From: Chloroflexota bacterium | Lineage (GTDB): Bacteria > Chloroflexota > Limnocylindria > Limnocylindrales > CSP1-4 | Direction of reading: 5' to 3' | Assembly (NCBI GenBank): GCA_013696275.1 | Contig: JACCYW010000070.1 | Coordinates: forward strand, 1-15,638 | Length of the DNA stretch: 15,638 nucleotides | Shown: piece by piece, positions 7,065-14,345 of the stretch | How the letters are laid out: each line of letters begins with the position of its first letter | How positions within the stretch are numbered: the first letter of the stretch is position 1 | Program-made: the position numbers and the translations under genes | The notes under the pieces: model-generated | What the model saw: the letters and a program-made list of their open reading frames with translations, nothing else | What the model was told of the DNA's origin: nothing | The model's database searches: none

Positions 7065-8537
7065 CTAGTAGGGATAGTGGACGGTGGTGCGCTGGAGGCT
7101 GATCCAGCGGCGCTCGGTGAACTCCTCCAGGTTCGCCTCGCCGCCCGACCGGCCACCCATGCCCGAGGCGCCCAGGCCGCCGAAGGGCACATGGGCTTCG
7201 TCGAGGGCGGTGCTGTCGTTGATGTGGACCATGCCCGATCGGACGCGTTCGGCGAAGCGCAGGCCCCGGTCCAGGTCGCCGGTGTAGAGCGCGTTGACCA
7301 GTCCGTAGGGGGTCTCGTTGGTCAGACGGAGCGCTTCTTCCTCCGTGTCGACGACAGTGATGGGTGCGATAGGAGCGAAGATCTCCTGGTCGTATAGCGG
7401 CATGCCCGGTCGGACCTCGTCGACCACGGTGGGCCGGTAGAAGAGGCCATCGTAGGTGCCGCCTTCGACGATGCGCGCTCCCTGCTCGAGGCTTCCCTGC
7501 AGCAGGGCATGCGCCCGGTCGCGCTGCGACTCACTGATGACCGGGCCGATGCTCACATCGTCACCGGCTGGATCACCCACCGTCATGCGCCGTGCCCGTT
7601 CGGCGATGGCCGCCCGGTAGGCATCAGCCACCGAGCGCATGACGATGTGGCGGTTGGCGGTGATGCAGGTCTGGCCCTGATAGTGGAAGCTGGACCAGGC
7701 ACCGACCATGCTGGCCAGATCGACGTCGGCGTCGTCCAGGACCACGAAAGCGGCGTTGCCACCGAGCTCCATCGACAGCTTCTTGAGAGCTCGTCCGCCG
7801 ACCGCGCCGATCTCCCGGCCGACCTCGCTCGAGCCGGTGAAATGGATCATGTCCACGTCAGGGTGAGCGGCCAGGGCAACGCCGACATCGGCTCCCGAGC
7901 CGGTCACCACGTTGATGATGCCAGCCGGTGCCCCGGCCGTCTCGAACAGATCGGCCAGCAGCTGGCCTCCGGTCATCGGGGTGTACGAGGCCGGCTTGAG
8001 TACCACCGTGTTGCCCAGCGCCAGGGCGGGCGCGATGGCCCGCATGCCCAGGATGAGCGGGAAGTTCCAGGGAGTGATGACCCCGACCACACCGACCGGG
8101 ATGCGCTGCACGATGTTGAGCTTGCCGGTATTGGCCGATGGCACGATCTGAGCGGTCGCCCGCGAGGCGAGACCGGCCGCCTCATACAGCTCGTTCTGGC
8201 TGGCATGCACTTCGTACTGGGCCTTGCCGCGGATCGAACCGGTCTCACGGACGATGGCGTCGGCCAGTTCGTCGGCCCGCTCCTCCATGGCCCGTGCCAC
8301 CTGCCGCAGCAGGAGCGCGCGCTCCTCGTAACTGCGGGCTGCCCAACCTGGCTGCGCCGAGCGAGCAGCCCGGACGGCACGATCGAGGTCCTCGCCCGAG
8401 GCAACGGCATAACTGCCCAGGCGGCTACCGGTCGCTTTCTCCAGCACCCCGCCCGGCTCACCACCCGATCCGTCACTGAATGATCCGTCGATGTAGAGCT
8501 TCCCATCCCAGCGCCGCCGCTCGGTCTCGATGGCCAT
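7065..8537 (-). CDS. NAD(P)-dependent aldehyde dehydrogenase, benzaldehyde/vanillin dehydrogenase-like
   Basis: A 490-residue ALDH-superfamily enzyme that oxidises an aldehyde to the acid. Seen are TPWNFPL with N158 (oxyanion hole), K181 in VVLKPAS (coenzyme), FTGSSEVGREIG, the general base E257 in MELGGNA, the nucleophile C291 in GQTCIT, and a C-terminal FGGLGASGMGGRSGG segment followed by EEFTERRWISLQ and an end rich in Tyr-Pro. The DEAHVPFGGLGASG region and the TERRWISLQ tail resemble the benzaldehyde, vanillin and salicylaldehyde dehydrogenase group more than betaine or semialdehyde dehydrogenases. Substrate assignment from this is tentative. The ATG at 8537 is preceded by GGAGGA with a 4-nt gap; an upstream in-frame extension to 8654 would run through the operator region and was rejected. 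This is the first gene of the minus-strand operon, 21 bp from an operator-like site. Confidence 0.9.
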   Translation of the reverse strand: MAIETERRRWDGKLYIDGSFSDGSGGEPGGVLEKATGSRLGSYAVASGEDLDRAVRAARSAQPGWAARSYEERALLLRQVARAMEERADELADAIVRETGSIRGKAQYEVHASQNELYEAAGLASRATAQIVPSANTGKLNIVQRIPVGVVGVITPWNFPLILGMRAIAPALALGNTVVLKPASYTPMTGGQLLADLFETAGAPAGIINVVTGSGADVGVALAAHPDVDMIHFTGSSEVGREIGAVGGRALKKLSMELGGNAAFVVLDDADVDLASMVGAWSSFHYQGQTCITANRHIVMRSVADAYRAAIAERARRMTVGDPAGDDVSIGPVISESQRDRAHALLQGSLEQGARIVEGGTYDGLFYRPTVVDEVRPGMPLYDQEIFAPIAPITVVDTEEEALRLTNETPYGLVNALYTGDLDRGLRFAERVRSGMVHINDSTALDEAHVPFGGLGASGMGGRSGGEANLEEFTERRWISLQRTTVHYPY

Positions 8538-8558
8538 GAGGTCCTCCGCCGCATCGTG

Positions 8559-8572
8559 TGAAACCGTTTGCC
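8559..8572. promoter_or_regulatory. LacI-family operator-like site 1 (upstream of aldehyde dehydrogenase)
   Basis: Plus-strand TGAAACCGTTTGCC contains the LacI/CcpA-type core AANCGNTT centred on CG. Read on the minus strand it begins GGCAAACG, exactly the left half of the second site at 9728-9741. It lies 21 bp upstream of the aldehyde dehydrogenase ATG and 54 bp upstream of the regulator's start, within the 89-bp divergent gap 8538-8626. That position suits repression of the minus-strand operon and possibly autoregulation. The regulator that binds it is inferred to be the adjacent LacI protein. Confidence 0.6.
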
Positions 8573-8615
8573 ATAGACTGCCGTGGACGGCCTCGCACGT
8601 CAACACCGCAGCTCC

Positions 8616-8621
8616 AGGAGG
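8616..8621 (+). promoter_or_regulatory. Shine-Dalgarno site selecting a TTG start for the LacI-family gene
   Basis: AGGAGG is followed by TGAGG and then TTG at 8627, a 5-nt spacing identical to that of the GMC gene. The alternative GTG at 8621 overlaps the site itself and cannot use it. The TTG start puts the helix-turn-helix at the very N-terminus, as in typical LacI proteins. Confidence 0.7.
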
Positions 8622-8626
8622 TGAGG

Positions 8627-9718
8627 TTGGCTGGCTCGCTGGCTGAAGTGGCACGTCGGGCAGGGGTATCGGTGGCGACCGCCTCGCGCGCGCTGAACGG
8701 CTCGCGGCATCCCGTTTCGGACGAGATCAGGGAGCGCATCGCGCTGGCCGCAGCCGAAGTGGGCTACGCGCCGAGCGCCATCGCCCAGGCCCTCGTGACC
8801 CGCAAGAGCCGCATCATCGGGGTCATCGTGGGCGACATCGTGGACCCCTACTTCGCGGAGATCACGCGCGGTGCAGAAGATGTCGCCCGGCGCGCCGGCT
8901 ACCTGACCATCGTGTGCAACACGGACCGCGCACCGGCCACCGAGCTGGCCTACCTGCGGCTGCTGCACGACTACCGCGCTGAGGGCGTCATCTTTGCGGG
9001 CGGTGGTCAGGTCGCGGCCGGCGCGGGGTCGGCCTCCGCGGCGCAGCTGTCGGAGGGCGCGCAGCTGTCGGAGGCGGTCGAGAGCGTCCGGGCCGACGGC
9101 ATCCGCGTCGTCAGCCTGGCCGCCCGGAACTTCGAGTCGATGCGCGTGACGGTCGACGACCGCGCCGCCAGCTACGACATCACCAGCTACGTCTGCTCGC
9201 TCGGACACCGGCGCGTCTGCTATGTGACCGGACCGCCAGGTCTGTCCACGAGCGCCGCCCGGTTGGCCGGCTTCCAAGCGGCCATGGCCGATGCCGGCCT
9301 CTCGGCTGACGAGGTCCACCCGGGCGAGTTCGATTTCCTGTCCGGCCAGCAGGTGGCTCTGCGGCTGGTGGGTCGGCCCCTCCCTGACGCCGTCATCTGT
9401 GCCAACGATGAGAGCGCCATAGGTGTGCTGACGACGCTCCGCCAGGCCGGCGTGGATATCCCCGGCGAAGTCTCCGTGGCTGGCCTGGACGATACCCGGG
9501 TGTCGCGCTTCGTGGACCTGACCACGGTCAGTGTGCCGATGTACGAACGTGGCGCGATCGCCGCGCGTCACATCCTTGACGCCGGGCCATCCGCAGCCGG
9601 CGACCTGGTCCTGCCACACCGGCTGGTACCCCGCGGGACGACCGCCCGGCGCCGTTCCAGTGGCTCGAAGCGCCAGCGGCGCGAGACACCCTTGACCGCA
9701 GCTACAGAGGCCCGCTAG
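8627..9718 (+). CDS. LacI-family transcriptional regulator
   Basis: A 363-residue regulator. The N-terminal helix-turn-helix and hinge read SLAEVARRAGVSVATASRALNG (residues 4-25) then VSDEIRERI and GYAPSAIAQALVTRKS, the standard LacI layout. A periplasmic-binding-like effector domain follows, with IIGVIVGDIVDPYFAEITRGAED, YRAEGVIFAGGG, GHRRVCYVTGPP, RLAGFQAAMADAGL, DAVICANDESAIGVLTTLRQAGVDIPGEVSVAGLDDT and LTTVSVPMYERG. Such proteins usually repress until a sugar or sugar derivative binds. A tandem duplication encodes AQLSEG/AQLSEA at residues 139-150, inside an insertion of about 25 residues after GGG. The TTG start is set by AGGAGG at 8616-8621. The gene lies between two operator-like sites and between the two operons it most likely controls. 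Confidence 0.92.
   Translation: MAGSLAEVARRAGVSVATASRALNGSRHPVSDEIRERIALAAAEVGYAPSAIAQALVTRKSRIIGVIVGDIVDPYFAEITRGAEDVARRAGYLTIVCNTDRAPATELAYLRLLHDYRAEGVIFAGGGQVAAGAGSASAAQLSEGAQLSEAVESVRADGIRVVSLAARNFESMRVTVDDRAASYDITSYVCSLGHRRVCYVTGPPGLSTSAARLAGFQAAMADAGLSADEVHPGEFDFLSGQQVALRLVGRPLPDAVICANDESAIGVLTTLRQAGVDIPGEVSVAGLDDTRVSRFVDLTTVSVPMYERGAIAARHILDAGPSAAGDLVLPHRLVPRGTTARRRSSGSKRQRRETPLTAATEAR
9041..9076 (+). repeat. two-copy 18-bp in-frame tandem repeat inside the LacI-family gene
   Basis: Units 9041-9058 and 9059-9076 are identical over 16 bases and differ only in the last two, encoding AQLSEG then AQLSEA. The repeat preserves the frame and falls in a Gly/Ala/Ser-rich insertion that other LacI proteins lack at this point, on the surface between the first effector-domain strands. 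It looks like recent slippage duplication. Confidence 0.85.
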
Positions 9719-9727
9719 GCTGCGCAC

Positions 9728-9741
9728 GGCAAACGCTTACC
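9728..9741. promoter_or_regulatory. LacI-family operator-like site 2 (upstream of DapA-family gene)
   Basis: GGCAAACGCTTACC contains the AANCGNTT core and shares the eight-base half GGCAAACG with site 1 in reverse orientation. It lies 46 bp upstream of the GTG start of the lyase gene in the 69-bp gap after lacI, a suitable place to control a promoter for the plus-strand operon. No clear -35/-10 pair could be identified around it. Confidence 0.6.
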
Positions 9742-9787
9742 GCGAGGGTCGCGAGACCTCTCGACAGCTGACTCGAGGAGGCGGACC

Positions 9788-10723
9788 GTGCGAGAGCTGC
9801 GATTGGACGGGCTGATCCCGGCCGTGTCATTGCCCATGACCGATGACGCCGCACCGGACCTGGCGGCTCTCGCGCGCTACCTTCGCTGGATCGTGGACCA
9901 GGGGCCGGTCGCCATCGCCGTCAACGCCGACACCGGCGAAGGGCCTCACCTTGCCCCTGATGAGCGCAGGGCGGTCGTCGAGGCGGCCGTCGATGCCGTC
10001 GGCGATCGAGTGCCCATCGTGGCCGGGCTGGCCGGTCCCTACACCGCCCAGGCTATCCGTGAGGCGCGCTGGGCGGCCGATGCGGGGGCTTCTGCCCTGC
10101 TCGTCTTTCCCATCCCCGCCTTCGGTGGCGCGCCGCTCGACCCCCAGGTGCCGTACGCCTACCATGCCGCCATCGCCGATGCGGTGCCCGTGGCACTCAT
10201 CCTGTTCCAACTCCAGCCCGCCCTCGGTGGCGTCCTGTTCGACGAAGCAGCGCTGGAACGACTGGTCACCATCCCGACCGTGGTGGCCATCAAGGAAGCG
10301 TCCTTCGACGCCCTCCGCTTCGTTCGGCTGCGGGACCAGCTGCGCCGGCTCAGACCGATCGCTCTGCTGACCGGCAATGACAACTTCATCCTGGAATCGT
10401 TCGTGTTGGGAGCCGCTGGGGCGCTCATCGGGATGGCCGCCATCGCGACGCGTGAGCAGGTAGAGATGATCGAGGCCTTCCAGCAGGGTGACCTACCGAC
10501 CGCCCAGCGATCCTCGGACCGCCTGGCGCCGCTCATCGAAGCGGTCTTCGGTCGACCGCCCGTGCGCGACTACCGGGCGCGGGTCAAGGAAGGCCTGCGC
10601 ATGCAGGGCGTCATCCCTTCGGCGACCGTGCGGCCACCTCTGCTGCCGGTCTCGGAGGCGGACCGGCAGGCCCTGCGTGAGGCGCTGGCCGGTCTGGGCC
10701 TGCTCACCCCTGTGATGTCATGA
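9788..10723 (+). CDS. DapA/NAL-superfamily Schiff-base lyase (aldolase or dehydratase) of unknown substrate
   Basis: A 311-residue (beta/alpha)8-barrel of the dihydrodipicolinate synthase/N-acetylneuraminate lyase superfamily. Seen are GLIPAVSLPMTDD at the N-terminus, VNADTGEG at 45-52 (position of the family's GTTGE), VPIVAGLAGPYTAQAI, the Schiff-base lysine K169 in VVAIKEASFD and LLTGNDNFILESFVLGAAGALIGMA. Members condense or cleave pyruvate-like compounds or dehydrate keto-deoxy sugar acids. By alignment to E. coli DapA, all three proton-relay residues appear changed: Thr44 to D48, Tyr107 to P110 and Tyr133 to F140. Lysine synthesis is therefore unlikely. Candidates include a keto-deoxy sugar-acid lyase/dehydratase or, given the benzaldehyde-type dehydrogenase nearby, an aryl-pyruvate hydratase-aldolase. 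The GTG start has AGGAGG 6 nt upstream. It heads the plus-strand catabolic/transport operon and overlaps the next gene by 4 nt. Confidence 0.85.
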   Translation: MRELRLDGLIPAVSLPMTDDAAPDLAALARYLRWIVDQGPVAIAVNADTGEGPHLAPDERRAVVEAAVDAVGDRVPIVAGLAGPYTAQAIREARWAADAGASALLVFPIPAFGGAPLDPQVPYAYHAAIADAVPVALILFQLQPALGGVLFDEAALERLVTIPTVVAIKEASFDALRFVRLRDQLRRLRPIALLTGNDNFILESFVLGAAGALIGMAAIATREQVEMIEAFQQGDLPTAQRSSDRLAPLIEAVFGRPPVRDYRARVKEGLRMQGVIPSATVRPPLLPVSEADRQALREALAGLGLLTPVMS

Positions 10724-11796
10724 GTGGCGGACGCCCGGCCACGGTCGCCGGCGACGCTTCACGCTTCGGCGTCTTCCTGCCCTCCTGGGTCTGGCCGGAT
10801 GACGGTCCTGAACGGGTGCGCGGACTGCTGACGTTCGCGCGTGAGGTGGAGCGGCTCGGCTTCGACTCCATCTTCATCACCGATCACGTCATCGCGGCCA
10901 AGCATTTCTACGATGTCTCGTGGCTCGAACCGCTGACCACACTGGCTTTCGTGGCCGCGGTGACCGAGCGGGTCCGGCTGGGAACCAGCATCCTGATCCT
11001 GCCATTGCGCCACCCGGTGGTGCTGGCCAAGCAGATCGCCACGCTGGAGCACCTGTCCGGTGATCGCTACATCATCGGTGGCGGCGTGGGCTGGTATGGG
11101 CCGGAGTTCGAAGCCGTCGGCACCCACAAACGCGAGCGCGGGCGTCGCACCGACGAGGTGCTCGACGTGGTCTGTGGCCTGCTCAGCCGGGAGCGCTTCA
11201 GCTATCAGGGCGAGTTCTACCGAGTGAGCGACGTATCGATAGACCCCCGGCCGCGTCGTACGCCGCCGGTCTGGATAGGCGGTGGCAGTCAGCTGGCCAG
11301 CGATAAGTCGCCCGAGCCACCGCATTTCGCGCCCCAGGTGATGGCCCGCATCGCTCGCAGTGACGGCTGGATACCCCGGCCCACATCACCGCCCGAGCAG
11401 ATCGCCGACGACTGGCGTGAACTGCAGGCCTACCTGCGCGACCACGGGCGTGATCCGGACGACATCGCGGTGGTGCACGAGAACTTCCTGCACTTCGTCG
11501 ATTCGTCCGACCGTGGCCGCGTCCTCCGAGAGCAGCACGAGGCGTACGGCCGCGTGATGAGTGATGCGCGCGGCGATAGCTACCTCGAGTCGGTCTACCT
11601 GTTCGGGACACCGGATGAGATCGTCGCCAAGCTGCAGGCGCGGGTGGATGCCGGCGTGCGCTATTTCGTGCTCCATACGATGACCCCCGACCCGCGCCAG
11701 CTGGAGGCCTGGCTGGAGCACGTCGTGCCCCATGTCCGCTTCCCGGCCGCCGGCGGCGCGGCCAGCACGCCCGCCCTCCTCGCCACATCGCGCTGA
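10720..11796 (+). CDS. LLM-class oxidoreductase, probably F420-dependent
   Basis: A 358-residue luciferase-like monooxygenase-fold protein. Seen are FGVFLPSW at the N-terminus, REVERLGFDSIFITDHV, LEPLTTLAFVAAVTERVRLGTSILILPLRHPVVLAKQIATLEHLSGDRYIIGGGVGWYGPEFEAVG and RTDEVLDVVCGLL, then PRRTPPVWIGGG and SDGWIPRP. These are the hallmarks of the F420-dependent TIGR03619-like branch, which uses F420 (less often FMN) for hydride transfer. The substrate is unknown; relatives oxidise alcohols, sugar phosphates or other small molecules, or are uncharacterised. The ATG at 10720 overlaps the lyase gene's TGA (ATGA). Only 6 bp separate it from the transporter ATPase, so it is clearly part of the same transcription unit. 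Confidence 0.87.
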   Translation: MSGGRPATVAGDASRFGVFLPSWVWPDDGPERVRGLLTFAREVERLGFDSIFITDHVIAAKHFYDVSWLEPLTTLAFVAAVTERVRLGTSILILPLRHPVVLAKQIATLEHLSGDRYIIGGGVGWYGPEFEAVGTHKRERGRRTDEVLDVVCGLLSRERFSYQGEFYRVSDVSIDPRPRRTPPVWIGGGSQLASDKSPEPPHFAPQVMARIARSDGWIPRPTSPPEQIADDWRELQAYLRDHGRDPDDIAVVHENFLHFVDSSDRGRVLREQHEAYGRVMSDARGDSYLESVYLFGTPDEIVAKLQARVDAGVRYFVLHTMTPDPRQLEAWLEHVVPHVRFPAAGGAASTPALLATSR

Positions 11797-11802
11797 CGCC
11801 AG

Positions 11803-13359
11803 GTGACTGAGCAGCAGCTGCCAGGCGACCCGCCGGAGCCGGCCACCAGCGCCGGTCCGCCGCTGCTGGAGGTGACCGGCATCTCCAAGAGCTTCTTCGG
11901 GGTCACTGTCCTCGCCGATGTCGATCTGGACGTCCGGGCCGGTGAGGTCCATGCCGTGCTGGGTGAGAACGGGGCCGGCAAGTCGACGCTCATGAAGGTC
12001 GTGGCGGCCGCTCACCAGCCGGATGCGGGGACGATCCGACTGGGTGGCGAAGAGGTGACCTTCAGCCACCCTCGCGATGCGCAGCTGAAGGGTGTCAGCA
12101 TCATCTACCAGGAGTTCAACCTGCTACCCGATCGCACGGTGGCGCAGAACATCTTCCTGGGCCGCGAGCCGGTGCGGGCGGGTGTCGTGGACAGCCGGCG
12201 CATGGAGGCCGATACCAGGCGTCTGCTGGCCGCCCTGGGGGCGTCGAACATCCCGCCCGACCGCTTGGTGCGCGAGCTTTCGGTCGCCCAACAGCAGACG
12301 GTCGAGATCAGCAAGGCACTCTCCTACGAGGCTCGTGTGCTGGTCATGGACGAGCCCACGGCGGCCCTGTCACCGCACGAGACCGAGGCGCTCTTCGAGC
12401 GGGTGCGACGGCTCCAGGAGCAGGGCCTCGGCATCCTCTACATCTCGCATCGGCTGAAGGAGATCTTCGAGCTGGCGCAACGGGTCACGGTGCTCAAGGA
12501 TGGCCGTCGTGTCGGCACGGTCGAGGCATCGGCCGTGACCACCCGTGAGCTGGTGCGCATGATGGTCGGACGCGACCTGGCCCACTACTACCCGCCCCAC
12601 GCCAGCCCTGACGAACTGGGTGAGGTGCGACTGCGGGTCCGTGGTGGTGGTGTGCCGGGCTTGCTGCATGACATCGACCTGGAAGTCAGGGCGGGCGAGA
12701 TCGTCGGCGTGGCCGGCCTGGCCGGGTCAGGCCGGACGGAGCTGGCGCAGGCGCTGTTCGGTGTCCGTCCCTTCGGGTCCGGTCGGGTGGAGGTAGACGG
12801 CCGGGCCGTCGACCTGCGTACACCGCGCGCGGCACTCCGTCAGCGCATGGGTTTCGTGACCGAGGACCGCAAAGCAGAGGGCCTGGTGCTGCCGCTCGCG
12901 GTCCGCGACAACGGACTGCTCGCCCTGCGCGCTCTCGGTCGTTGGCTGAGCGGCCGTCTGCCCGGCGGACCGCTGCGCGTGACCGATCTGATGAAGCGCG
13001 TCGACCTCCGGGCAGCCAGCCTTGACCAGGAGGTGCGCTACCTCTCGGGCGGCAACCAGCAGAAGGTCGTGCTGGCCAAGTGGCTCGCCACCAACGCTTC
13101 CATCCTCATCTTCGACGAGCCGACCAGGGGTATCGATGTCGGCGCCAAGGCCGGCATCCACGAGCTGATGCGCGAGCTGGCCCGGGCCGGCGCGGCCATA
13201 CTGATGATCTCCTCGGAGCTGCCCGAGGTCATCGGCATGAGTGACCGGATGCTGGTCATGCGTGGTGGCACCATCGCGGGACGACTACCGGCCGACCCGA
13301 CGGAGGATCGGATCATGCTGTTGGCGACCGGCGAAAGGGATCTCGGGGAAGCGGCTTGA
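11803..13359 (+). CDS. CUT2-type sugar ABC transporter, double-NBD ATP-binding protein (RbsA-like)
   Basis: A 518-residue protein with two fused ATPase domains, as in RbsA/XylG/MglA. NBD1 has Walker A GENGAGKST at 54-62, signature LSVAQQQ at 159-165, Walker B VLVMDEP at 179-185 and the switch histidine H216. NBD2 has a degenerate Walker A GLAGSGRTE at 305-313 (Arg for Lys), signature LSGGNQQ at 414-420, Walker B ILIFDEP at 434-440 and SSE in place of the switch histidine. This asymmetry is normal for the family, where only the first site is fully catalytic. It powers import of a monosaccharide-like substrate, acting at the inner face of the membrane with the two permeases downstream. The GTG start at 11803 has little Shine-Dalgarno sequence and probably relies on coupling to the gene ending 6 bp earlier. 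Confidence 0.93.
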   Translation: MTEQQLPGDPPEPATSAGPPLLEVTGISKSFFGVTVLADVDLDVRAGEVHAVLGENGAGKSTLMKVVAAAHQPDAGTIRLGGEEVTFSHPRDAQLKGVSIIYQEFNLLPDRTVAQNIFLGREPVRAGVVDSRRMEADTRRLLAALGASNIPPDRLVRELSVAQQQTVEISKALSYEARVLVMDEPTAALSPHETEALFERVRRLQEQGLGILYISHRLKEIFELAQRVTVLKDGRRVGTVEASAVTTRELVRMMVGRDLAHYYPPHASPDELGEVRLRVRGGGVPGLLHDIDLEVRAGEIVGVAGLAGSGRTELAQALFGVRPFGSGRVEVDGRAVDLRTPRAALRQRMGFVTEDRKAEGLVLPLAVRDNGLLALRALGRWLSGRLPGGPLRVTDLMKRVDLRAASLDQEVRYLSGGNQQKVVLAKWLATNASILIFDEPTRGIDVGAKAGIHELMRELARAGAAILMISSELPEVIGMSDRMLVMRGGTIAGRLPADPTEDRIMLLATGERDLGEAA

Positions 13360-14345
13360 CCACTCCCGCCAACACGTTGCGCCGCTTCGCCGGCACCGGT
13401 CGTGGCCTGATGGCGGACTCGGGCGCGCTCGTCTTCGTGGTGCTTGGCCTGCTTGTCGCGGGGTCGTGGGCGCTGGTCGGACCGAGCTTCCTTTCCTACG
13501 AGAACATCCTCAGCATCGTCCAACGGTCGGTCGCCCTGGGCATCGTGGCGGCAGGCCAGACCATCGTCATCCTGGTCGGCTCGCTCGACCTGTCAGTGGC
13601 CTACCTGGTGAGCGTCACGGCGGTCATCGCGTCGGCCATCATGCAGGGCGACCCGGCTCTGATGCTGCCGGCCGTGGCCGTTTGCCTGGCCATCGGCGTG
13701 ATCGTCGGGCTGACCAATGGGCTGATCATCACCAAGCTTCGGGTGAACGCCTTCATCGCCACGCTCGGCGTGGCACTCATCCTGCGCGGTGTGCTCAACG
13801 CGAGCGTGGACAACTTCACGGGCTCGGTGCCCATCGAGTTCCAGGCGCTGGCCTACGCGAGCCTGGGCCCAGTGCCGTATTCGATCATGCTGCTGGCCGG
13901 TGTCTTCGCCGCCGGCTGGTTCCTGCTGCGTTACACGCGGCTCGGCCACCACATCTACGCCGTGGGTGGCGATGAGGAGACGGCCAGGTTGTCGGGCATC
14001 CGCTCCCACCGGATCATCATCACCAGCCACGTCATCGTCAGCTTGACAGCTGTACTGACCGGACTGTTCATCGTCAGTCGCCTCCGGGCCGGCGCGCCGT
14101 GGGTCGGCCCGGACGGCGCTTACGATCTGGAATCCATCGCCGCTGTGGTCGTCGGTGGCACGGCGCTGGCCGGCGGCCGGGGCGGCGTGCTGGGGACCCT
14201 GGCCGGCGTCTTCATCCTGGCGCTGCTCGACAACGTGTTCAATCAGCTGCAGGTCAATCCGTTCATCAAGGACATCGTCCGCGGCGTCATCATCGTCGGC
14301 GCGGTGGCCATCTATGCCTTGGGCAGCCGGCGACGGGACGGATGA
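13356..14345 (+). CDS. CUT2-type sugar ABC transporter permease 1 (RbsC-like)
   Basis: A 329-residue integral membrane protein of the ribose/xylose/AI-2 permease family (BPD_transp_2). It is mostly hydrophobic helices. Family landmarks are the GQTIVILVGSLDLSVAYLVS loop-helix, LRVNAFIATLGVALILRGVLN, GDEETARLSGIRSHR (the cytoplasmic loop contacting the ATPase), and the C-terminal AVVVGGTALAGGRGGVLGTLAG with IVRGVIIVGAVAIYAL. The TTG start at 13356 overlaps the ATPase TGA as TTGA, with GGGGAA 5 nt upstream. It ends in an ATGA overlap with the second permease. It most likely forms a heterodimer with that permease. Confidence 0.92.
   Translation: MTTPANTLRRFAGTGRGLMADSGALVFVVLGLLVAGSWALVGPSFLSYENILSIVQRSVALGIVAAGQTIVILVGSLDLSVAYLVSVTAVIASAIMQGDPALMLPAVAVCLAIGVIVGLTNGLIITKLRVNAFIATLGVALILRGVLNASVDNFTGSVPIEFQALAYASLGPVPYSIMLLAGVFAAGWFLLRYTRLGHHIYAVGGDEETARLSGIRSHRIIITSHVIVSLTAVLTGLFIVSRLRAGAPWVGPDGAYDLESIAAVVVGGTALAGGRGGVLGTLAGVFILALLDNVFNQLQVNPFIKDIVRGVIIVGAVAIYALGSRRRDG

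Noticed and set aside
6279..8483. Long plus-strand open frames opposite the flavoprotein and aldehyde dehydrogenase
   Set aside because: Antisense frames kept open by codon bias; composition unlike real proteins here and no motifs.
8600..9727. 375-codon minus-strand open frame opposite the LacI-family gene
   Set aside because: Shadow of a gene with unmistakable helix-turn-helix and effector domains; it also crosses the operator region.
9743..9763. Imperfect hairpin GGTC-GCGA-GACC in the leader of the lyase operon as terminator or attenuator
   Set aside because: The uninterrupted stem is only 4 bp with a few more pairs across a bulge, and no T-run follows; chance is likely at this GC content.
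9788..10723. Naming the lyase dapA (lysine biosynthesis)
   Set aside because: Proton-relay residues appear replaced and the context is catabolic/transport; only the Schiff-base lysine and fold agree.
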